Origin: an uncultured Mailhella sp.
GTDB lineage: Bacteria > Desulfobacterota > Desulfovibrionia > Desulfovibrionales > Desulfovibrionaceae
NCBI GenBank assembly: GCA_910578585.1
Contig: CAJTRG010000004.1
Coordinates: forward strand, 62,001 to 126,000
DNA: 64,000 nucleotides
Reading direction: 5' to 3'
Shown: piece after piece, positions 1 to 8,500 of the stretch
Position numbering within the stretch: the first letter of the stretch is position 1
Layout of the letters: each line of letters opens with the position of its first letter
Program-made: the position numbers and the translations under genes
Notes under the pieces: generated by a model
Told to the model about the DNA's origin: nothing
What the model saw: only the letters and a program-made list of their open reading frames with translations
The model's database searches: none

Positions 1-651
1 AAAACTCCGGAAGAATTTGGAAATGGCACGCTTGAGGGTATAGCCGCAACAGAAAGCTCCAACAACGCTGTTACAGGCGGAGCACTTATTCCTATGATGG
101 TACTGGGTGTTCCCGGTGATGTTTTGACAGCGATTTTGCTGGGTGCGCTGATGATACAGGGCTTAGTCCCCGGGCCGTTGCTCTTTTCAGAACATTCAGA
201 TGCGGTGAACGCAATTTTTGGAAGTTTCTTTGTGGCGCAGCTGGCCATGCTTACGCTGGGATTAATTGCCGTCAGAATTGCCGGAAAAATTGTCAACGTT
301 CCAACGCCTATTCTTTTGCCTATAGTTCTTACCTTATGTGCCATAGGCAGTTATGCAACCAATAATTCCACGTTTGATTTATGGTTAATGGCGATTTTTG
401 GCTTTGTAGGCTATATTATGCTCAAAGGCGGTTTTCCATTGCCTCCAATGCTTCTGGCCATTATTTTAGGGCCTATAGCCGAGTCAAACTTTAGAAGAAC
501 CTTATCCATTTCACGAAATGATTTCAGCGTGTTTGTAACAAGCCCCATTGCAGCAACCATTCTGGCAATAAGCTTATTGATTGTTGTAAAGGTTGGTTAT
601 GATGAATACAAGAAAAATAGGGCAGTAAGAGAGTCCCATAAAAATTCATAA
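1..651 (+). CDS. tctA: Tripartite tricarboxylate transporter, large membrane subunit TctA (3' part)
   Basis: The reading frame is open from base 1, so the gene begins before the window and only about 216 C-terminal residues are seen. TctA is the roughly 500-residue, 12-helix permease of TTT transporters, which take up carboxylates with the help of a periplasmic binding protein. The family hallmark SNNAVTGGALIPM lies at about residues 20-32 of the visible part, followed by VPGDVLTAILLGALMIQGL and several hydrophobic helices. The tail is basic and hydrophilic. It is followed 12 bases later by the binding protein gene tctC, so the two form one operon. No tctB lies between them; it would have to be upstream, outside the window. 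Confidence 0.93.
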   Translation, partial: KTPEEFGNGTLEGIAATESSNNAVTGGALIPMMVLGVPGDVLTAILLGALMIQGLVPGPLLFSEHSDAVNAIFGSFFVAQLAMLTLGLIAVRIAGKIVNVPTPILLPIVLTLCAIGSYATNNSTFDLWLMAIFGFVGYIMLKGGFPLPPMLLAIILGPIAESNFRRTLSISRNDFSVFVTSPIAATILAISLLIVVKVGYDEYKKNRAVRESHKNS

Positions 652-663
652 AGGAGTGATTGT

Positions 664-1632
664 ATGAAATTTAAATCAGTCGTAAGTATTATGCTTGCTG
701 GTTTATGTGTTTTAGGCGGAATTAATACAGCAAAAGCTGCTGATTTTCCAGATCGTCCTATTACACTGATCATGCCATTTGGTGCTGGTAATGCTCCAGA
801 TACAGCAGCAAGAATCATCGGAGAATATTTCCAAAAGAAACATGGAATTACTCTTCTCATTACCAGTAAAGCCGGCGGCAGCGGCATCCCTGCAATGCTT
901 GAAGTTGCAAAAGCTCGTCCTGACGGATATACCATTGCCTTGACTTCAGCCAACGTTGTAACCGTTGTTCCTCAAACAAAGCCTTGCGGTTTCACCTATC
1001 AAGATTTTACCCCTATTGCACAAACAAACTTGTTTACAATGGGCTGGGGCGTTCTTGCTTCCTCAGGTATTCAGTCTGTTGATGATTTAATGCAAAAAGC
1101 TAAAGAAACACCTAAGAAATACAGTGTTGGCAGCCCGGGAGCTTTGACTGCACAACGTTTCTTCCATGCACAATTGATGAAACATTTCCCAGATTCTGAT
1201 TTGCCTTATGTTGCGTATAACGGCGGCGCAGAACTTGTGACTGCACTGCTTGGCGGACATATTGAAGTAGCCTACACTCCTGTTTCCAACTTTGCTCCTC
1301 ACGGTGATGCCATTAAAATTATTGCTGTATCAGGTTCAGTTCGTGATCCAAAATACCCGGATGTTCCTACCTTTGCAGAAATGTACGACAAAAATCTGGT
1401 ATTTGACTCAGTATACGGTATTGTTGGCCCAAAAAATATTCCTGCTGAACGCGTAGAAATTTTGCAGAATTTGTTCAAAGAAGCCTTGGAAGATGCAGAA
1501 GTTCGTCAAAAATTGGATAATGTTTTCATTAATTACAATTACTTGTCCGCTCAAGAATTTGGTGAAGTATTAAAACAATATAACGATTTCTTTGCAGAAC
1601 CAATTAAGCAATATCTTGAAGAAAATAAGTAG
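664..1632 (+). CDS. tctC: Tripartite tricarboxylate transporter, periplasmic substrate-binding protein TctC (Bug family)
   Basis: This 322-residue protein has a clear Sec signal peptide (basic start, hydrophobic core, cleavage near AKA-ADFP at about residue 25). The mature start DFPDRPITLIMPFGAG is the typical Bug-family N-terminus. The family binds a carboxylated ligand in the periplasm and delivers it to TctA/TctB. A strong ribosome site (AAGGAGTG) directly overlaps the end of tctA, so the genes are co-transcribed. The ligand cannot be read from sequence. The next gene, a cysteine desulfidase/serine dehydratase relative, starts only 11 bases downstream, which hints at an amino-acid-like or sulfur-containing substrate (inference). 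Confidence 0.93.
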   Translation: MKFKSVVSIMLAGLCVLGGINTAKAADFPDRPITLIMPFGAGNAPDTAARIIGEYFQKKHGITLLITSKAGGSGIPAMLEVAKARPDGYTIALTSANVVTVVPQTKPCGFTYQDFTPIAQTNLFTMGWGVLASSGIQSVDDLMQKAKETPKKYSVGSPGALTAQRFFHAQLMKHFPDSDLPYVAYNGGAELVTALLGGHIEVAYTPVSNFAPHGDAIKIIAVSGSVRDPKYPDVPTFAEMYDKNLVFDSVYGIVGPKNIPAERVEILQNLFKEALEDAEVRQKLDNVFINYNYLSAQEFGEVLKQYNDFFAEPIKQYLEENK

Positions 1633-1643
1633 GTTGGTTTGCT

Positions 1644-2951
1644 ATGTATAAAGACTCTCTTATTGCCTTATTAAAACGTATGGTAAAACCAGCCCTGGGT
1701 TGTACGGAACCTGCTGCCATTGCTTTAGCTGTTGCCAGAGCAAATTGCGAAGTTCGCGGTGAATGGAAAAAAGTATTAGTCCGCATGAGCGGCAATATTT
1801 TCAAAAATGCCCGCGGCGTGGGTATTCCCGGTACAACAGAATCCGGTATTGATTTTGCCATTGCCCTTGCTTTGGTTTGCGGAAAATGGGAAAAAGGTCT
1901 GGAAGTCTTTTCTGATGTGGATGAAAAATCCATTCAGGAAGCCCATGCACTCATGGATAGAAAAATCATTGCTCTTGAAGTGTGTGACGGAGAAGGCAAT
2001 TTCTTCATTGAAGCAAACATTGAAGCCGACAATACGGCAAAAGCTGTTATCCGTGAAGCGCATACCAATATTGTCTATGTGGAATGCGACGGAAAATGTA
2101 TTTTTAAGCTTGAAAAAACACAAAATACTGAACAGCAGAAAAATGAACATGTTCCTTTGCTGCAAAATATGACCATAAAGGATTTGCGAAAAGAAGTGGA
2201 AGAACTGCCCCTTGAAGACATCGCCTTTCTGATTGCGGGCGTTCCCATGAATTACCGCATAGCCAAAGTAGGCTTGGAACAGAAAAACGGACTTGCTTTA
2301 GGCAACGCCATCAAAGAACTTATGGAAGAAGGCAGTATTGAAAAAAATATTGTCAATACTGTACGCATGTATGCAGCAGCAGCGGCAGACGCCCGCATGG
2401 CAGGATTGAAAATGCCTGTTATGTCCAGCGCAGGAAGCGGCAACCATGGTATTACGGCGATTATTCCTCCCTATATTGTTTGTCAGGAAAAACATTATGA
2501 TGAGGAAAAACTCATTCGGGCGCTGGCTTTCAGCCACCTGGTCACCATTGCCATTAAAGAATTTTCCGGTCCGCTCTCTCCTGTTTGCGGCTGTGCCATT
2601 GCTGCAGGTATTGGGGCGGCTGTATCCATTGCCTGGCTCTTGGACTGCGATGATAATCAAATTGCGGGCGTTATCAATTCTATGAGCGGAACGCTTGCCG
2701 GCATGCTTTGTGATGGAGCGAAAGGCGGCTGTGCTTTCAAGCTTGCAACAGCAGCAGGTGAGGCCGTGATGTGCGCCCTGCTGGCAAAGAAAAATGTTTT
2801 TATCCATAATAATCAAGGTATTGTTGGCGTTTGTCCTGAAACAACCATACAAAATATTGGGTATATTTGTACACAGGGTATGTGTGCCGTGGATTCAACT
2901 GTGATTGGCGTGATGCTGGCAGATGAACCCTTGTTTGCACATGCCGGTTAA
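1644..2951 (+). CDS. CyuA/UPF0597 family protein, L-cysteine desulfidase or serine dehydratase-alpha-like
   Basis: This 435-residue protein belongs to the family of E. coli CyuA (YhaM) and the methanogen L-cysteine desulfidase, distant relatives of the iron-sulfur L-serine dehydratase alpha domain. Members degrade cysteine to pyruvate, ammonia and sulfide with a [4Fe-4S] cluster. Visible family motifs are GCTEPAAIALA with Cys20, SAGSGNHG near residue 260, CGC at Cys315/Cys317, and CDGAKGGC at Cys356/Cys363; these cysteines are the likely cluster ligands. It is the third gene of the tctA-tctC operon and is followed by a strong terminator. A role in catabolising the transported compound is inferred; the exact substrate (cysteine, serine or a relative) is not shown by the sequence. 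Confidence 0.85.
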   Translation: MYKDSLIALLKRMVKPALGCTEPAAIALAVARANCEVRGEWKKVLVRMSGNIFKNARGVGIPGTTESGIDFAIALALVCGKWEKGLEVFSDVDEKSIQEAHALMDRKIIALEVCDGEGNFFIEANIEADNTAKAVIREAHTNIVYVECDGKCIFKLEKTQNTEQQKNEHVPLLQNMTIKDLRKEVEELPLEDIAFLIAGVPMNYRIAKVGLEQKNGLALGNAIKELMEEGSIEKNIVNTVRMYAAAAADARMAGLKMPVMSSAGSGNHGITAIIPPYIVCQEKHYDEEKLIRALAFSHLVTIAIKEFSGPLSPVCGCAIAAGIGAAVSIAWLLDCDDNQIAGVINSMSGTLAGMLCDGAKGGCAFKLATAAGEAVMCALLAKKNVFIHNNQGIVGVCPETTIQNIGYICTQGMCAVDSTVIGVMLADEPLFAHAG

Positions 2952-2975
2952 GACAGCTTGTTAATGCGTTTTTGA

Positions 2976-3018
2976 CCCCATTTATTTGATGTCCTGCATT
3001 GAATAAATGGGGTTTTTT
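2976..3018 (+). terminator. Rho-independent terminator of the tct-cyuA operon
   Basis: A perfect 11-bp stem (CCCCATTTATT at 2976-2986 with AATAAATGGGG at 3002-3012) is followed directly by a run of six T. It lies 24 bases after the stop of the cyuA-like gene. Confidence 0.9.
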
Positions 3019-3034
3019 ATGGAAAAATTTTTTA

Positions 3035-3063
3035 TTGATAAATTTTTAATACCTTTTTATAAT
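3035..3063 (+). promoter_or_regulatory. Sigma-70 promoter for prfB
   Basis: TTGATA at 3035-3040 and a consensus TATAAT at 3058-3063 are separated by exactly 17 bases. They lie between the upstream terminator and the prfB start at 3106. Confidence 0.7.
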
Positions 3064-3105
3064 CAATATTTATTTATGAGTTTTTACGCGTAAAAAGGAA
3101 AAAAT

Positions 3106-4222
3106 ATGCTGCAGTTGGCTGAATTAAAAGCATGGTGTCAAGATCTCACAGAACAATATCAATCCCTTTGGAGGAGGCTTTGACCTCAAACAAAAAGAAG
3201 AACGATTAAAGGGGTTTGAAGAACAAATTGCCGCACCGGACGCCTGGAACGATCAGGCAAAAATAACGCCTTTGCTCAAAGAAAAACGCCGTCTGGAAGA
3301 AGAAATTACTGAATATAAAGCGTTAGAGCGTGCCTATACCGATATGCAGGACTGGCTGACTCTTGCTGATGAGGGCGAAGAAGAAGCTCTCGTTTCTTTA
3401 AATGATTCGGCAGAGTTTTTGCATAATCTTTTGCAGGATACAGAAATGGCAATTCTGCTTGCGGATGAAACCGACCACATGGATGCGATTATTGATATCC
3501 ACCCGGGAGCCGGCGGCACAGAAGCACAGGACTGGGCATCCATGCTGGAGCGCATGTATTTTCGCTATGCGGATTTGAAACATTATAAAGTGGAAATTTT
3601 GGACTATCTGGCTGGCGATGAAGCAGGCACAAAAAGTATTACCTTTCGCGTGCAGGGCGCCAATGCCTATGGCTTTCTGAAGGGAGAAAAGGGCATACAC
3701 AGACTTATTCGTATTTCACCTTTTGACAGTTCAGGGCGCAGACACACCTCCTTTGCATCGGTTGATGTTTTACCCGACGCCAGCGATGATATCAATATTG
3801 TGATCAAAGAAGAAGATTTGCGCATAGATGTGTACAGAGCCTCAGGCGCGGGCGGGCAGCATGTCAATAAAACAGAATCTGCTGTGCGTATTACCCATAT
3901 TCCCTCAGGCATTGTGGCGCAGTGTCAAAATGAAAAATCTCAGCACAGCAATAAAGAATCTGCCATGCGCATTTTGAAGGCGCGGCTCTATGAATTCGAG
4001 CGAAGCAAGCGGGATGCAGCCAAGCAGGCGGATTATGCCGGCAAGGATTTGATTTCTTTTGGCAGTCAAATTCGTACCTATACCATGCAGCCGTACAGGC
4101 TGGTGAAAGACCATAGAAGTAACTCGGAAATGGGCGATGTGGACGCGGTTCTTGACGGAAAACTTGATACATTTATCCGTGATTATTTACTTTTTGCCCA
4201 TGAGCAGAAAAATAAGGGATAG
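3106..4222 (+). CDS. prfB: Peptide chain release factor 2, with programmed +1 frameshift
   Basis: RF2 recognises UAA and UGA stop codons and triggers peptide release. The 25-codon first frame starts at ATG 3106 behind AAAAAGGA and ends in an in-frame TGA at 3181-3183. The rest of the protein lies in the +1 frame from GAC at 3182 to TAG 4220-4222, giving about 371 residues, normal for RF2. The second frame contains the anticodon-like SPF motif (RISPFDSSG) and the catalytic GGQ (SGAGGQHVNKT). The gene is intact and autoregulated by frameshifting, not a pseudogene. Calling only the downstream ORF would lose about 55 N-terminal residues. Confidence 0.96.
3170..3184 (+). promoter_or_regulatory. 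prfB programmed +1 ribosomal frameshift site
   Basis: The sequence GGAGG-AGG-CTT-TGA-C contains an internal Shine-Dalgarno-like GGAGG (3170-3174), a 3-base spacer, the slippery CTT codon (3178-3180) and a poorly terminating TGA-C context. The geometry matches the well-known E. coli prfB site. When RF2 is scarce the ribosome pauses at TGA and slips forward, so RF2 controls its own synthesis. Confidence 0.95.
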
Positions 4223-4225
4223 TTT

Positions 4226-5119
4226 ATGCTGGATAGTGCAAGTCAATGGAATTTACTGGTTGATTGTGCAAAAGATTGGGGTTTCAGCTCTGATGCGGCT
4301 GATACAGCGCAAAGTGAAAATGCAAAACCGCAATTTTCTTTGCAGGATATAGTGGAAGAGGAAAAATCTGAGGAGTTTGACCCTCAATTTGCCCCCCTCA
4401 CCCACCTTGTACATTTTGCCAATTTGAATGAACAGGAAGAAAAAGCCCTGCTCTATGATATTATGCAAAACCCTAAAAATGCCACGGTTTGGCAGCTTTG
4501 TTTAATGGGCTACAGCAAAGAAAATTTTGCAGAACTGGCTGAAAGCCTGCAAAGCCCGTTGGAGGGTGTGGAAGCATGGCTTTTAGAGGGGATCAAGAAA
4601 GGCTGGCTTCGGAAACTTGAAAAAGAATATAATTTGACAGTGCTTGAATATCCGCTCTTTATTCATCGTCTGCAAAGGGAGTGTCAATGTTCCGGCGTTT
4701 TCACAGTGGGGCTTGTCAAAATTCAGACATCTGACCTTGTGCACGATTTAATTATGCAAAGTTTTGCCAAATATTTGACGATTGAAGATTATATCAGCAA
4801 AATGAACGGGCTGGGCTATGTTCTTGTGCTTTCCGGACGCAAGAATTTTTCTGCAAGTGCCATTATGGAAAAGATAATTGATGATTTAGAACAGAAATTG
4901 CATAGAGAACATATTGAGCTTGATTTTAATGTGGGACTGACGGAATTTTGTCCCATGGATACAGCAGAAAATTTGCTTGACCATGCAAAACAGGCACTTT
5001 CCCTGCCAAGCCCAACCGGCATAAAGGTAAAATCCTTTATCCAGCAAGAGAAAAAACAAGAAAATAATTCATTTGTTCATGCCAACGAAAAACGTTTCCT
5101 TTTCTTTGGCGTGCAATAG
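4226..5119 (+). CDS. Unknown protein with possible degenerate GGDEF-like C-terminus
   Basis: This 297-residue protein starts 3 bases after prfB behind AAGGGA and precedes an FlhG-type ATPase by 14 bases, so it is likely co-transcribed with both. The N-terminal 60 residues are acidic and low in complexity, with no signal peptide or membrane helix. The middle (about 70-150) looks helical. The last third has the pattern of a nucleotide-cyclase fold: a core VGLVKIQTSDL, then GLTEFCPMDTAENLLDHAKQ, reminiscent of the GGDEF-domain end where GIA...TAEELL..AD.AL is usual. The catalytic GGDEF motif itself is missing, so an enzymatic role is unlikely. I do not recognise a named family; a role linked to FlhG is inference from position. 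Confidence 0.6.
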   Translation: MLDSASQWNLLVDCAKDWGFSSDAADTAQSENAKPQFSLQDIVEEEKSEEFDPQFAPLTHLVHFANLNEQEEKALLYDIMQNPKNATVWQLCLMGYSKENFAELAESLQSPLEGVEAWLLEGIKKGWLRKLEKEYNLTVLEYPLFIHRLQRECQCSGVFTVGLVKIQTSDLVHDLIMQSFAKYLTIEDYISKMNGLGYVLVLSGRKNFSASAIMEKIIDDLEQKLHREHIELDFNVGLTEFCPMDTAENLLDHAKQALSLPSPTGIKVKSFIQQEKKQENNSFVHANEKRFLFFGVQ

Positions 5120-5133
5120 AGGACAGGTTACAT

Positions 5134-5946
5134 ATGAATACAATGAGTTTAGCCATTATGAGTGGTAAGGGTGGAGTAGGTAAAAGTAACCTTTCCTTGA
5201 ACATGGGCTACAGTCTTGCGCAAAAAGGGAATCCGCTTCTGCTTATGGACTGTGACCTTGGGCTCGCCAACCTCGACGTTTTGCTGGGTATTACGCCTGA
5301 ACAAAATTTGCAGGATGTACTTTTGAGCGGTGCTGATGTCAAAAATGCGATAATTTCTTTGGAAAAAAATACCAAAGAAGCTTTTGATATTTTGCCTGCT
5401 GCTTCCGGGGTGCCTGAGCTTACGGATATGAATAATGATATGCGCGATTTGCTAATTAAACGTATCAATCCTGCCCTTCGCGATTATGATATTATTTTGA
5501 TGGACTTGGGCGCCGGTATCCACGGTACTGTGCAGTCTTTTGCCGCCATGGCCGCCATTCGGGTTATTGTGCTGACTCCTGAACCAACGGCCCTTACTGA
5601 CGCCTATGCTTTAATTAAGGTATTAAGCCAGGATTTGGGTGTCAAAGATTTTCTGGTGGTGGTCAATGATGTGGTAAGCCGCAAAGAAGAGGAAATTACC
5701 TTTAAACGCCTTGAAATGGCATGTCAGCGCTTTTTGAATGTCAACCCCGTGCTTCTTGGCGGCGTGCGCCATGATACCAAGCTGCAGGAATCTGTTATCC
5801 GTCAAAAACCGCTTATGGAATTATTCCCTGAAAGCAACGCGGCTCAGGATATCAATACCTTGACAGATCGTATCTTAAAAATTTATGCACGCATGGAACC
5901 ACACCTCGCAGGACAGGAACCATTACGCATTTTAGAGAAAAAATAA
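5134..5946 (+). CDS. flhG: MinD/ParA-type ATPase, FlhG (FleN/YlxH) family
   Basis: This 270-residue deviant Walker ATPase contains SGKGGVGKSN (P-loop, residues about 10-19), DCDLGLANLDVLLG (about 40-53) and DLGAG as the Walker B region. The GLANLDVLLG signature is typical of FlhG, which limits flagellar number and position, rather than of MinD. It lacks the long C-terminal amphipathic membrane helix expected in MinD. FlhG usually works with the GTPase FlhF, which is not in this window. Its other neighbours are a protein of unknown function and the nucleoid protein HU. The start at 5134 follows GAGGACAGG; an in-frame ATG at 5143 is a weaker choice. Confidence 0.85.
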   Translation: MNTMSLAIMSGKGGVGKSNLSLNMGYSLAQKGNPLLLMDCDLGLANLDVLLGITPEQNLQDVLLSGADVKNAIISLEKNTKEAFDILPAASGVPELTDMNNDMRDLLIKRINPALRDYDIILMDLGAGIHGTVQSFAAMAAIRVIVLTPEPTALTDAYALIKVLSQDLGVKDFLVVVNDVVSRKEEEITFKRLEMACQRFLNVNPVLLGGVRHDTKLQESVIRQKPLMELFPESNAAQDINTLTDRILKIYARMEPHLAGQEPLRILEKK

Positions 5947-5966
5947 GAAATTAAGAACTTAAAGTA

Positions 5967-5995
5967 TTGACATCCTAAGTTTTCTATAGCAATAT
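5967..5995 (+). promoter_or_regulatory. Putative promoter for the HU gene
   Basis: A consensus TTGACA at 5967-5972 is followed after 17 bases by CAATAT at 5990-5995, a poor -10 element. The placement, 55 bases ahead of the HU start in a 103-base gap, supports a separate HU promoter. Confidence 0.4.
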
Positions 5996-6049
5996 TATTA
6001 AATCTTGTGTGATTGATCATGTCAGTAATGCTGATGTAAGGAGTGATAC

Positions 6050-6325
6050 ATGAACAAAAGCGAACTTATTAAAAGTTTGTCTGAACAAACCAATATTTCT
6101 ATTGATGAAGCAACATTAGTGGTAAATACTTTTGTTGACAACATGAAAAATGCTCTTTTAGAAGGCGATCATGTTGAAATCCGTGGGTTTGGAAGTTTTA
6201 AAGTTAAAGAATACGGCGCATATGCAGGTCGTAACCCACGCACTGGCCAAAAAGTTGAAGTTGATTCAAAACGTTTGCCTTTCTTCCGTGCTGGTAAAGA
6301 ATTAAAAGAATTTTTAAACGACTAA
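6050..6325 (+). CDS. hup: DNA-binding protein HU
   Basis: This 91-residue protein is a complete HU/IHF-family histone-like protein. It starts MNKSELIKSLSEQ and carries the DNA-binding arm signature GFGSFKVKEYGAYAGRNPRT, with the conserved Arg-Asn-Pro tip that inserts in the minor groove. The family compacts and bends DNA as a dimer. A strong ribosome site (AAGGAGTG) lies just ahead. The gene appears monocistronic, with a promoter upstream and a terminator 24 bases downstream. It could be an HU or IHF homolog; the lack of IHF-specific features favours HU. Confidence 0.95.
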   Translation: MNKSELIKSLSEQTNISIDEATLVVNTFVDNMKNALLEGDHVEIRGFGSFKVKEYGAYAGRNPRTGQKVEVDSKRLPFFRAGKELKEFLND

Positions 6326-6348
6326 CTCCTTTTTTCTATGTCAATATA

Positions 6349-6388
6349 AGCCCATACTTGTATTTTGTACAACGTGTGGGCTTTTTAT
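6349..6388 (+). terminator. Terminator downstream of HU
   Basis: A 9-bp stem with one G-T pair (AGCCCATAC at 6349-6357 with GTGTGGGCT at 6374-6382) is followed by TTTTATT. Confidence 0.8.
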
Positions 6389-6405
6389 TATCTAACAGGT
6401 AAGAA

Positions 6406-7476
6406 ATGTTTGGATTAATTATAACTGTTATTTTGGTTGTGGGCGTTTCGTCGCTGTGTTCCACAACAGAAGCCATGCTCTATTCCCTGTCCTGGACGCA
6501 TATTGAAAAGCTCAAAGAAGACGGCAAAAAATCCGGTAATATTTTATATGATATGCGCACCAATGTGGACAGACCCATTTCTGCTATTTTGACTCTGAAT
6601 ACCTTGGCAAATACCGCCGGCGCAACCGTTGCCGGGGCTCTTGCTTCTGAAGTACTTGGGGTGGAAAACTTTATTTATTTCAGCATTGTTTTTACTTTGC
6701 TGATTTTGGTTTTTGGGGAAATTTTGCCTAAAACTTTCGGCGTTATTTATACCAATGCACTTGCGCCTGTTTTAGTGTATTTTTTGCAGGCAATTATCAT
6801 TCTTCTTTCACCCATTACTTATTTTCTCGGCCTTTTGACCCGCTTCATTACGCCGAAAGACGTTGCTCCCACTGCAACAGAAGATGATATTAAAATTTTG
6901 GCAAGTATTTCCAGAAAATCCGGAACAATCAATGATTATGAAGAAAGTACCATTGCCAATGTGCTGACGCTGGATAAGAAACATGTGGATGATGTAATGA
7001 CGCCAAGGACTGTGGTTTTTTCGCTGCCCATGTCTTTGAAGCTGACAGAAGCCTATAATCATGAGGGTTTCTGGTCTTTCAGCCGAATTCCTGTGTATGC
7101 CAGTGACAATGAAGACCTTGTGGGCATTGTGCAGCGCCGGGAAATTGAACGGGCTATTCGTAATGGAAGAAAAGAGGAAACTCTTGAGCAGCTTATGCAG
7201 CCCATCCATTTTGTTCTGGAAAGCCAAAGTCTTGATCAGGTTTTGCATAACTTCTTGGATTTACATCAGCATCTGTTTGCCGTGCTGGATGAATACGGCG
7301 GGCTCGCCGGCGTGATCAGTTTAGAGGATATTTTGGAAGAACTGCTTGGACGTGAAATTGTGGATGAATCTGATATTACGGACGATATGCGTGAACTTGC
7401 CCAAAAACGCAAAGAGCAGGTTCTTATGAATAATAAAAATCTCGTTAATGCGAAAAGCACAGTAAAGAATAAATGA
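6406..7476 (+). CDS. CNNM/CorC-like membrane protein with CBS pair (DUF21 family)
   Basis: The 356-residue protein has an N-terminal DUF21 membrane domain with about four helices (residues 1-140; GEILPKTFGVIYTN is typical of it) and a cytoplasmic pair of CBS domains (residues about 185-320, with VDDVMTPRTVVFSLP and LDEYGGLAGVISLEDILEE). Relatives are annotated as hemolysin or magnesium/cobalt efflux proteins; ion transport is the most likely role. It ends shortly after the second CBS domain and lacks the usual C-terminal CorC_HlyC domain, so it is a short form of the family. It stops 7 bases before kdsD, forming a two-gene unit. Confidence 0.88.
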   Translation: MFGLIITVILVVGVSSLCSTTEAMLYSLSWTHIEKLKEDGKKSGNILYDMRTNVDRPISAILTLNTLANTAGATVAGALASEVLGVENFIYFSIVFTLLILVFGEILPKTFGVIYTNALAPVLVYFLQAIIILLSPITYFLGLLTRFITPKDVAPTATEDDIKILASISRKSGTINDYEESTIANVLTLDKKHVDDVMTPRTVVFSLPMSLKLTEAYNHEGFWSFSRIPVYASDNEDLVGIVQRREIERAIRNGRKEETLEQLMQPIHFVLESQSLDQVLHNFLDLHQHLFAVLDEYGGLAGVISLEDILEELLGREIVDESDITDDMRELAQKRKEQVLMNNKNLVNAKSTVKNK

Positions 7477-7483
7477 GCAGTAT

Positions 7484-8470
7484 ATGTTAACACAAGATCA
7501 AATGGATAAAGCTCTGCAGCTGGGAAAATCCGTTATAGCTCAGGAAGAAAAAGCTCTTGAAGTGCTCAGACAAAGTCTTGGCAAGGATTTTAGCCAGGCT
7601 CTCGATTGTATTTTTGTCTGCAAAGGCAGGCTGGTGATTTCCGGCATGGGCAAAAGCGGACATGTTGGCAAGAAAATTGCCGCCACCATGAGCTCCACGG
7701 GTACGCCTTCTTTCTTTTTACACCCGGCAGAAGCAAGCCACGGAGATTTGGGGGCACTCACAAAAAATGATGTTTTGCTGGCAATTTCCAATTCAGGGGA
7801 ATCCAAAGAGCTCTTTGATGTTTTGGAATACGCGGCAAGGCATGCTATCAAAATCATTGCCATTACCAAGAATAGAGAAAGCTTTTTAGGCTCACAGGCT
7901 GATATTTGCCTCACATTGCCCAATGAACAGGAAGCTTGCCCCATTGGCTGCGCGCCTACTTCTTCCACTACCATGACCTTGGCGCTGGGAGATGCACTCG
8001 CCATGGCTCTTCTTGACTTACGGGGCTTTAGCGCGGAAGATTTCCATGATTTTCATCCGGGCGGCAAGCTTGGTTCACAATTGAAACGCGTCAAAGATCT
8101 TATGCATACCGGCGATGAACTGCCGCTTATTGATAAGCAGGCAAAAATGAATTCTGCTGTTATTGAGATGTCAAAAAAAGGTCTTGGCTGTATTGCCATT
8201 GTGGATAAGACAACCGATAATCGGCTCATATTACTGGGAATTATTGCTGACGGTGACCTTCGCCGGCATATGTCTCCAGATTTATTGGAAAAAAGTGTAC
8301 AGGATGTGATGTCTAAATCCCCAACAACCATAGATACAGAAGCGCTTGCTTCCAAAGCTGTGGGGATTATGAATAAGAAAAGCATCACCAGCTTACCGGT
8401 TATGGATAATGAGGGCTATCTGGTCGGACTTATCCATATGCACGATTGTCTTCGTGTAGGTATTGAATAA
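7484..8470 (+). CDS. kdsD: Arabinose-5-phosphate isomerase (KdsD/KpsF/GutQ family)
   Basis: The 328-residue enzyme interconverts ribulose-5-phosphate and arabinose-5-phosphate, the first step of Kdo synthesis for lipopolysaccharide and capsule. It has the SIS sugar-isomerase domain (residues about 30-180; GMGKSGHVGKKIAATMSSTG and SNSGESKELFDVL are the signature loops) and two C-terminal CBS domains (about 205-325, starting VKDLMHTGDELP). Length and order match E. coli KdsD (328 residues). It starts 7 bases after the DUF21/CBS gene. Kdo-dependent genes (lpxA, lpxD, kpsC) lie within 10 kb. Confidence 0.93.
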   Translation: MLTQDQMDKALQLGKSVIAQEEKALEVLRQSLGKDFSQALDCIFVCKGRLVISGMGKSGHVGKKIAATMSSTGTPSFFLHPAEASHGDLGALTKNDVLLAISNSGESKELFDVLEYAARHAIKIIAITKNRESFLGSQADICLTLPNEQEACPIGCAPTSSTTMTLALGDALAMALLDLRGFSAEDFHDFHPGGKLGSQLKRVKDLMHTGDELPLIDKQAKMNSAVIEMSKKGLGCIAIVDKTTDNRLILLGIIADGDLRRHMSPDLLEKSVQDVMSKSPTTIDTEALASKAVGIMNKKSITSLPVMDNEGYLVGLIHMHDCLRVGIE

Positions 8471-8500
8471 TAGTTATGTAATTTTTGTAAGCGGTAATAT

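Noticed and set aside
3106..3271. prfB as a broken gene with an in-frame TGA
   Set aside because: The TGA sits in a complete programmed frameshift context (GGAGG, 3-base spacer, CTT-TGA-C), so the gene is functional.
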